DNA of 64,000 nucleotides, taken from contig NZ_JBEJGX010000003.1 in the NCBI RefSeq assembly GCF_040253635.1, positions 4,861,501 to 4,925,500 on the forward strand. Direction: 5' to 3'. The stretch's first letter is position 1; each line of letters begins with the position of its first letter. Below, one piece after another: positions 58,648 to 64,000 of this stretch. The position numbers were made by a program, and so were the translations under genes. A model generated the notes under the pieces. It was not told the origin of the DNA. It ran no database searches and saw nothing but the letters and a program-made list of their open reading frames with translations. The DNA comes from Streptomyces sp. Edi2 (GTDB lineage Bacteria > Actinomycetota > Actinomycetes > Streptomycetales > Streptomycetaceae).

Positions 58648-58899
58648 CTACTCCTCCTTGCTGCTGCGCTGCTTGCCGCGCGGGCGCGGGGCAGGCTTGG
58701 CCGGGGCGGCGCTCTCGCTTGCCGCGAATCCGATGGGGATGGAGTCGGGTACGTCGGGGCGGGTGACGGTGTAGCCGTGGCGCCGGAAGTACAGCAGCGC
58801 CCCCGGTGAGGGGTCCTCGGTGACGGCGCGGCCGGCGGTGAATGCGACGCCCGCGACGATGCCCTCGCGCTCGTCCGGCGCGGTGATCTCGTAGCGCAA
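58648..58899 (-). CDS. Small phage structural or accessory protein
   Basis: 83 residues: starts at a TTG codon (58899), LRYEITAPDEREGIVAGVAF, then FTAGRAVTEDPSPGALLYFRRHGYTV and a Lys/Pro-rich tail RPRGKQRSSKEE. A small head-decoration or connector-associated protein, commonly found just after the major capsid gene in actinophages. No exact family name. The TTG start follows the capsid stop by 5 nt. Confidence 0.65.
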   Translation of the reverse strand: MRYEITAPDEREGIVAGVAFTAGRAVTEDPSPGALLYFRRHGYTVTRPDVPDSIPIGFAASESAAPAKPAPRPRGKQRSSKEE

Positions 58900-58904
58900 C
58901 TAGC

Positions 58905-59921
58905 TCACCGAACCTTGATGTTCCGCAGCACTGCGGCGGCCTTGGTTGCCTTGAGTGCGACGGCGACGGGGCCGAGTTCGACCTCGCCGCGCTTGACGGC
59001 GTAGGCGGTCGAGAAGTCCGGCAGCCACTGCTGCACCAGGTTGCCCGCGGTGGTGGTCACGCCGTGGAAGCCATCGAGGCCGAGACGCACGGCGTACAGG
59101 TCGGACAGGCCGGCGACCGGGGCGGCCTCGCCGTCCTCCCCTGCGGCGATCGGCCGAACATCCGCGGGGATCACGGGGTCGCTCGTGCCTGCCTTGGCGC
59201 CGAGGTCGATAAGCGGGATGCCGTCGTATCCATCGATGGTGCGGCCGAACGCATCCTCGCTTCGGGTGTAGTAACCCGCCCTGCGGGCGAGGGACTTCAC
59301 GCGCGCGATGGTCTGCTTATTGCCGAGGATCGCGGACGGGGTGCCGTCGAGCAGGCCGAGGAATTCGTCGATCAGGTCGAGGGCGTCGTTAGCTCGCGCG
59401 CGGTCGTCGCCGAGGGCTTCGCCGGTCCAGTCGTGCACGGTCTCGGCGCCTATCTCGGTCGCGCTACCGGCGAGGGCAACGTCGAGGCCGTCGAAACCGG
59501 TCTCGCCGTTCGGGGTCGGAACACGCTCGCCGTTGATCACCTGGTCGGAGAAGAACGCGTTCGCGCTCTTGATGGTCTGCCCCATCTGAAGCGTGACCTC
59601 GTTGGTAGCGGCCGGGCCGAGGTTGGCGAGGACACGGTCAATCTCGAATGCGCCGCCGAGCGGCACCAGGTCGACGGAGTAGCGGGCGCGCCGGGCCTGG
59701 GCGATGTCGTACTCGGTGTTGTAGGGACGGAACGCGGCGCCGCGCTCGGCGACCAGCCGCGTGTACCCATAGGTGAGTGTCGCGCCGCCCCCCGCGGGGT
59801 TGACGGCCTGGTCAAAGGTGAGATTGTCGAGCAGCCAAGACGACTTACGAAACTCGTCGATGACCGTGAGGTCGATGTCGTCGAGGGTGTTGAGCTTGGC
59901 TTCGGCGAGGGTGATTGCCAT
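58905..59921 (-). CDS. Major capsid protein
   Basis: 338 residues: MAITLAEAKLNTLDDIDLTV start, SWLLDNLTFD, RPYNTEYDIAQARRAR and a C-terminal block with FHGVTTTAGNLVQQWLPDFS. The length and order after a scaffold gene fit an HK97-fold capsid subunit; the N-terminal start is typical of actinophage capsids annotated as major capsid protein. ATG at 59921. There is no obvious N-terminal delta domain because a separate scaffold gene exists. Confidence 0.85.
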   Translation of the reverse strand: MAITLAEAKLNTLDDIDLTVIDEFRKSSWLLDNLTFDQAVNPAGGGATLTYGYTRLVAERGAAFRPYNTEYDIAQARRARYSVDLVPLGGAFEIDRVLANLGPAATNEVTLQMGQTIKSANAFFSDQVINGERVPTPNGETGFDGLDVALAGSATEIGAETVHDWTGEALGDDRARANDALDLIDEFLGLLDGTPSAILGNKQTIARVKSLARRAGYYTRSEDAFGRTIDGYDGIPLIDLGAKAGTSDPVIPADVRPIAAGEDGEAAPVAGLSDLYAVRLGLDGFHGVTTTAGNLVQQWLPDFSTAYAVKRGEVELGPVAVALKATKAAAVLRNIKVR

Positions 59922-59941
59922 AGGTGAGGGCTCCTATCAGG

Positions 59942-60592
59942 TCAGCCGCTGAGGCGGGCGGCGATGGCGTCGTACAGCGTCTTGGGGCGCTGTTCGGCGG
60001 CGGGCGGGCTGGTGAACTCCGCCCCTCCGCGGGCGGGGCCGGTCGCCGCGGCGGCGAGCTTCGGGTTTGCGGTGACGGCGGCCTCGATGGCGGCCTGTAT
60101 GGCGGCGGTGTCGTTCGGGTCGAGGCCGTCGAGGGATGCGGCGAACGTCCGGGAGTCGAGCAGCGCGTCGGCGTCGCCCCCCGCTGCGGCGGCGTGCCGG
60201 TAGACGGCGAGTTCGACGGCGGTCTGTCGTGCCTGCGCCTGTGCGGCGGTGAGCTGCTGCGTCAGCTGCTCCGGGGTGGCCTGCTCGTCGTCGGTGATCA
60301 GGCCGAGAGCCTTGCCGATGTTCTGCGTGAGCTGCTGTACGGCCTCGTCGGCGGCCTTCTGCTTGGCCGTTACGCGCTGCTTTCCGGCCTCGGCGCGAGC
60401 GGCGGCGAGGTCGGATTCGAGGCGGGCAATGGTCGTGGCGGTGTCCTCACCCTGTGCCGCGGCGGGTGCTGCGGGTGCGGCCTGGGCAGGCGTCGGGGTC
60501 GGCGCGGTGCCGGTTGGGGCCTGCCCGGTCGGCGCCGTTGCCGGGTCGCCCTGCGGCGCGGCGGGGGCGCTGGTCGTCGAGGTGTCGCTCAT
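59942..60592 (-). CDS. Capsid scaffolding protein
   Basis: 216 residues: an N-terminal Pro/Thr/Ala-rich region (1-55) followed by a long coiled coil (TTIARLESDLAAARAEAGKQRVTAKQKA region) and a C-terminal short motif LYDAIAARLSG. This is the standard pattern of phage scaffolds: disordered, coiled coil, capsid-binding tail. It lies just upstream of the major capsid gene. ATG at 60592; an in-frame upstream extension to 60646 is less likely. Confidence 0.85.
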   Translation of the reverse strand: MSDTSTTSAPAAPQGDPATAPTGQAPTGTAPTPTPAQAAPAAPAAAQGEDTATTIARLESDLAAARAEAGKQRVTAKQKAADEAVQQLTQNIGKALGLITDDEQATPEQLTQQLTAAQAQARQTAVELAVYRHAAAAGGDADALLDSRTFAASLDGLDPNDTAAIQAAIEAAVTANPKLAAAATGPARGGAEFTSPPAAEQRPKTLYDAIAARLSG

Positions 60593-60768
60593 GGGTGCAC
60601 TCCTGGTGCGGGTGGTCGCCGGCTCCTGGCAGGCGCTTGCGGACATGCGAAAGGGACCCGCTTCTGGCGGGCCTAAGAAATTGCTGGTGAGCTGGAGTGG
60701 TCAGCCGGCTTACGCCTCGGGTGCTGCTTCCGGATGCGGCTGAGCATCGGTTGGCTCAAGGTAGAGGC

Positions 60769-61083
60769 ATGGTGAATGTCGTCATGCTCACCACGAACAC
60801 CTTCCCCGGCCTCGATGTCACAGAGGTGCATGGTTTGGTGTGGGTCCGGCATTGCTGGGATGAGAATTGCCAGGACCCTGCAAACGAGGCAGGGGAACGC
60901 CTAGCGGAACATGCCGGGGAGCTGGGCGCCAATGCCGTGCTTGGACTTCGCATTGCCCCTATTCCTCGGGTGTCTGGTGGGACATCCCCCACGGGGATGG
61001 GATCATCCGGGCGGACATGGACGGTAGTGGACTACTTCATGTATGGGACGGCGGTCACCGTTGCCCGTCGTGCTGCCCGTTGA
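60769..61083 (+). CDS. YbjQ-like (UPF0145) protein, plus-strand moron in the phage module
   Basis: 104 residues: MVNVVMLTTNTFPGLDVTEV then HGLVWVRHCW, ERLAEHAGELGANAVLGLRI and VDYFMYGTAVTVARR. YbjQ/UPF0145 proteins make beta-rich pentamers of unknown role, once called heavy-metal-binding. It lies on the strand opposite to all phage genes around it, with its own space upstream. The ATG at 60769 has only a weak ribosome site; 60784 is an alternative. Overlaps the Rmf-like gene end by 29 bp. Confidence 0.75.
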   Translation: MVNVVMLTTNTFPGLDVTEVHGLVWVRHCWDENCQDPANEAGERLAEHAGELGANAVLGLRIAPIPRVSGGTSPTGMGSSGRTWTVVDYFMYGTAVTVARRAAR

Positions 61084-61252
61084 GTCCTGAGGTAGCTGTG
61101 CCGGAACTCTTCGCGCTCTGCGCATAGCCTTTGATCCACGCCCGGCGCAGCAGTGATGCGCGGGGGTAGGGGCACACGGTCACCGGTTGGCCAGTCTCGC
61201 CGGCCTCGGCGCCCTTGAGGATCGCCTCGACGGCCTGCTCTTTCGGCCCCAT
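61055..61252 (-). CDS. Rmf/CrpP-like small protein
   Basis: 65 residues: MGPKEQAVEAILKGAEAGET, then CPYPRASLLRRAWIKGYAQS. The P-Y-x-x-x-S-x-x-R-x-A-W-x-x-G-Y phrase is that of the ribosome modulation factor family (Rmf) and its relatives such as CrpP; these bind ribosomes or antibiotics in other systems. In phages these small proteins are of unknown role. ATG at 61252; its 3' end overlaps the YbjQ gene on the other strand by 29 bp. Confidence 0.6.
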   Translation of the reverse strand: MGPKEQAVEAILKGAEAGETGQPVTVCPYPRASLLRRAWIKGYAQSAKSSGTATSGLNGQHDGQR

Positions 61253-61263
61253 GCGCGCCCCCC

Positions 61264-63525
61264 TTACCGCTTGCTCTGCTGGTCAGATTCATTCTTGCGC
61301 GCGCCCTCGGCCCATCGCTGGCGCTGGCCGGTGGCGGCCTCGATGAACTCGGCCTGAGTCAACCGTCCATGCTTGGCCCACCACTCCTTGAGTTCGTCTG
61401 AGGCGCGCGCGTACGCGATACGCGCGGGCCCACGAAACAGGCCGACAGGGTCAATGCCGGCGGCGCGGGCCTTCTTGTTGAGTAGATAGCCGCGGCAGTC
61501 CTGTTCGGCCTTGAGGAACTGGTCATAGACGTACTCGTCGTACATGGCGCGGGCCTGCGCGCGGGTGATGCGCGGGCCGTCCTCGTGCTGCTCCTCCTCG
61601 CTGCCCGGCGCCGCGACTGTCTCGTCGCCTGCGACCACTTCGGCCCAAACGGCGTCATCGGCGAGGCGTCCCCAGTCGTCCGGGGGCGGGGCGGGGTCGA
61701 GCAGTTGGGCGAGCTGGTTGCGGTCGGCGAGCAGGTCGTCGACGGGGTCGCCCGTGTCGGCCGGCGGGGGGATCGGCGGCGGGCCTTCCGGTACGGCGGG
61801 GGCGCCGGGCGGGGGCTCGTCGCGGCGGTCCATCTCCGCGGCGATCCTGAGAAGTTCCTCGTTCGTGGCGTACTGCATGGACCATGCGAGTTCGTCGTCG
61901 GATACCTGCGTGAGGTCGTCGAGCAGGCGCCCGCCGGGGAACAGGCGGGCGAGCAGGTCGCGGCGGGCGGCCTCGGCGGCGATCTGGGCGAGCGTTGCCG
62001 GGTCGGCGCCGCGGGCGCGGGCGGCGAGGTCGTGGTCGGACAAGCCGACCAGCTCGGGCGACACGCCTGGTAGGTGGGCGGCGCGGTCGCGCCGGTCCAA
62101 CTCCGCCATGACTCGCAGTGCGTCGCCGTCGTCGAGGTGCTGGTAAGCGCGCGCGAGTTCGCCGTCGCTGAACTGCGTCAGATCGTCCGCGAGGGTGCCG
62201 CGGGACGCGATGCGGCCGAGCAGGTCGTCGAGGTCGCGTCGATCGGCCTCGACCTCGATGCGGTTGCGGGCGCGGTCGTCGAGCAGGCCGGAACCTTCGG
62301 CGGCGGCGAGCTGGTCGTCGCCCATCTCCCGTACGGTCTGCTCGTCGCCCGACCACACACGTGCGGCGTCGGCCTGCTCGGGCGTCGCCTCGCGGCGCTG
62401 CTCGGGAAGGTTCGATGCGCCCGGCTGCTCGCGGTGCCGCAACCGACGTAGGTCCGGGTGCGCGGCGAGGTGGTCGCGCATGGCGCCTTGCCACTGGCGC
62501 ACTCTGAGTCGTGCGGCGCGTGTCGCTTCGGGGGTGACGGCGGCGGCCTCGCGTCGCTTGTACTGCCTGATCTTGCGCTCGATCGCGCGCTGTCGCTGCC
62601 CTGCTTCGTATCCGGCGGGGTCGCTCTGGGCGTCCTCGACGCGGGTAAGTCCTGGGGTATACGCGCTCACGCTGTGTCGGCAGTTGGGATGTTGCAGCCC
62701 TGCGAGGCGCGCCTCGTCGAGGTTGCCGGCGACGCGCACGGGGATCATGCGGCCGTCGTCGATGGCGTGCTCCACCTCGACCGTGCGCTCGCCGGTCGGC
62801 CCGTCAATGGTCAGTACGCGGCCCTCCCACGGGCGGCACAGCGGGCATTCGCGCGGGGAGTCGGACACGATGACCAGCTCGATACCGGCGTCGGACAGGG
62901 TGCGCATGTGCGCTTCGGTCGCGGCGCGGGCGACGGATGTCCGTACGGCCATTTCGGCGTACGAGGTGAGTTGCCAACGGCGGCCGGCCTTGTCGACGAA
63001 CGCGCGTATGCCGGCGTCGGCGAACCTCCGCATGGCGTCCTGCGTGGCTTGCCTGCGGGTGCCGGTGCCCAGTAGAGGCGTGGCGGTGACCTCGGCGACG
63101 ACCGCCCGGAAGATGTCGAGGACGGCCCGCAGAATCGAGCGGTGCGTCGAGGTGACGCGGTCGACGGTTTCCTGTGCGAGGCGGTCGACGGCCTGTGCGT
63201 TGGGCGTCACGTCGTCGACCAGGGCGCGCGCCTGATCGGACAGGGCGCCGATTTCGGCGACCGCGGCCCGGTGCCCTTCGTTGTATGCCTCGGCCACCAC
63301 ATCGAAAACTTCGAGGGTTACGGCCTTGCCCAACTCGTCGACGATGCCCTGTGAGGCTCGGCGTAGCTGCTGGATGGCGGCGAGCTTGCGCTCGGCCCAC
63401 CCCGGGGCATCGAGACCGTCGGCGAACTGGCGAGCGATGATGCCAAGTAGGCGTTCCTCGGCCGCGGCGTACAGGTCGCGGGTGCGATCGGCGAGCGGTT
63501 CAACCATGCCCGGATCGATTGGCAC
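61264..63525 (-). CDS. Phage minor capsid protein (MuF / Phage_min_cap2-like) with repeat-rich C-terminal extension
   Basis: 753 residues. N-terminal helical domain (1-200) and the classic minor capsid signature CPLCRPWEGRVLTI, with HPNCRHSVSAYTPG later (about residues 225-300), likely metal-binding Cys/His pairs. From about residue 400 four imperfect repeats of a SDxELAxx...IAAExDRRD unit occur, then a Pro-rich linker and a final helical part. Relatives usually end soon after the Cys/His region, so the 350-residue extension is unusual. GTG at 63525 with GGAGGGGGA upstream. Portal and terminase should precede it beyond the window edge. Confidence 0.87.
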   Translation of the reverse strand: MPIDPGMVEPLADRTRDLYAAAEERLLGIIARQFADGLDAPGWAERKLAAIQQLRRASQGIVDELGKAVTLEVFDVVAEAYNEGHRAAVAEIGALSDQARALVDDVTPNAQAVDRLAQETVDRVTSTHRSILRAVLDIFRAVVAEVTATPLLGTGTRRQATQDAMRRFADAGIRAFVDKAGRRWQLTSYAEMAVRTSVARAATEAHMRTLSDAGIELVIVSDSPRECPLCRPWEGRVLTIDGPTGERTVEVEHAIDDGRMIPVRVAGNLDEARLAGLQHPNCRHSVSAYTPGLTRVEDAQSDPAGYEAGQRQRAIERKIRQYKRREAAAVTPEATRAARLRVRQWQGAMRDHLAAHPDLRRLRHREQPGASNLPEQRREATPEQADAARVWSGDEQTVREMGDDQLAAAEGSGLLDDRARNRIEVEADRRDLDDLLGRIASRGTLADDLTQFSDGELARAYQHLDDGDALRVMAELDRRDRAAHLPGVSPELVGLSDHDLAARARGADPATLAQIAAEAARRDLLARLFPGGRLLDDLTQVSDDELAWSMQYATNEELLRIAAEMDRRDEPPPGAPAVPEGPPPIPPPADTGDPVDDLLADRNQLAQLLDPAPPPDDWGRLADDAVWAEVVAGDETVAAPGSEEEQHEDGPRITRAQARAMYDEYVYDQFLKAEQDCRGYLLNKKARAAGIDPVGLFRGPARIAYARASDELKEWWAKHGRLTQAEFIEAATGQRQRWAEGARKNESDQQSKR
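61819..62325 (-). repeat. Four protein-level repeats in the minor capsid extension
   Basis: Residues about 401-431, 452-480, 495-523 and 541-569 share the pattern SD-x-E/D-L-A, about 15 variable residues, then I/V-x-A/V-E-x-x-R-R-D. Two of them are preceded by LADDLTQ or LLDDLTQ. The copies are diverged at DNA level, so the duplication is old. Confidence 0.7.
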
Positions 63526-63704
63526 GTTCCCCCTCCCCGAAATATGCCTCGCGCCGCATACTTCAATACCCGACGTGCCCGTATTTTCCCGGAGGCGGCT
63601 AACGAAGAATAATTTTCACCTGGCCCCCCTTGAGGGAAGGAGATGTTCTGTGTGACCGTGAGATAGCTGGTTGGTGATCTTGGTGGAAGGCTGGGAGACA
63701 AGAC

Positions 63705-63932
63705 ATGAGGAATTCTTCGAATCGCGGAAAGTCGCGCAAGCATCGTTCCTGGTGGACGCGCGTCAAGCTGGTGGCGCCTGGGATAGCAATTTGCTGCGGG
63801 CTAACGACCGGGTTATTCACTGTCGATCGGGCATGTGCCGCCCCTGTTCACTCAATCCAGCTCGCGCAGTCACTCTGTGATCGGTTCGACTTCGCCCCGA
63901 TACCGGTCGTTCCGCCCGCCACTCCTAAGTGA
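63705..63932 (+). CDS. Small secreted protein, 75 aa
   Basis: MRNSSNRGKSRKHRSWWTRV, then hydrophobic VAPGIAICCGLTTGLF and a signal-peptidase-like site at DRACAAPV (cleavage about residue 45), leaving a mature peptide of about 30 residues (VHSIQLAQSLCDRFDFAPIP, then VVPPATPK) with one cysteine. GGGAG 8 nt before the ATG supports translation. It lies in a less GC-rich stretch (63526-64000), on the strand opposite to the phage genes. No family recognised. The flanking sequence 63526-63704 holds nothing else convincing. Confidence 0.5.
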   Translation: MRNSSNRGKSRKHRSWWTRVKLVAPGIAICCGLTTGLFTVDRACAAPVHSIQLAQSLCDRFDFAPIPVVPPATPK

Positions 63933-64000
63933 AGGTGAGGAATTACCGCGGTTGCATATATGCGGCACGCGAGACGGAAATTACCCATTCATAGGAAACG

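Noticed and set aside
63599..63820. 73-residue minus-strand frame after the minor capsid start
   Set aside because: No ribosome site; antisense to the better supported secreted protein.

Overview
The window is high-GC actinobacterial DNA, almost certainly from a Streptomyces chromosome carrying an integrated phage or mobile segment. The evidence is the extreme GC at third codon positions, frequent GTG starts, wblA, Crp, the paired ArsA-like ATPases, and a core order that I remember from Streptomyces coelicolor (penicillin-binding protein - wblA - ArsA pair - RidA - Nudix/MBL - crp - nth - Nudix - MarP-like protease - epoxide-hydrolase-like protein - holin-X protein - nhaA - acsA). That synteny is recalled, not checked by alignment.

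Layout. 1-20 kb is mixed chromosome: a CDF transporter cut by the window edge, an S9 peptidase, a methyltransferase, a TetR-P450 pair whose regulator sits behind a 17+17 bp palindrome, a GT2 glycosyltransferase fused to a decayed NodB deacetylase domain, an LCP cell-wall ligase, a divergent DoxX/amidohydrolase pair with a 13+13 bp operator-like palindrome, a GntR regulator, and a very large HTH-STAND-TM-WD40 protein. 18.2-20.1 kb looks decayed: a frameshifted, truncated ABC ATPase, then a possible integrase scrap beside tRNA-Pro(CGG). 20.1-43 kb is conserved Streptomyces core, with wblA, crp, nth, nhaA and acsA. Nth here carries a histone-H1-like lysine/alanine tail.

43.2-50 kb is accessory: small zinc-ribbon and plasmid-like proteins, a short GntR regulator, a complete three-gene graspetide (omega-ester RiPP) operon of precursor, ATP-grasp ligase and PIMT-like methyltransferase (tgmABC), a string of overlapping small unknown genes, and an XRE/DUF397 pair. 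The tgmABC operon is the most interesting biosynthetic system in the window.

50.1-63.5 kb is a minus-strand siphovirus morphogenesis module, read from high to low coordinates: MuF-like minor capsid protein, Rmf-like small protein, scaffold, major capsid, connector and head-tail joining proteins, tail tube, tail-assembly chaperone pair with a canonical GGGAAAA -1 frameshift site, tape measure, three tail-tip proteins and two small membrane proteins. A plus-strand YbjQ-like gene interrupts this module as a probable moron. Portal and terminase are not seen and presumably lie past 64 kb. No integrase, endolysin or attachment repeats were found, so the element's boundaries are unknown. The last 0.5 kb is less GC-rich and encodes one small secreted protein.
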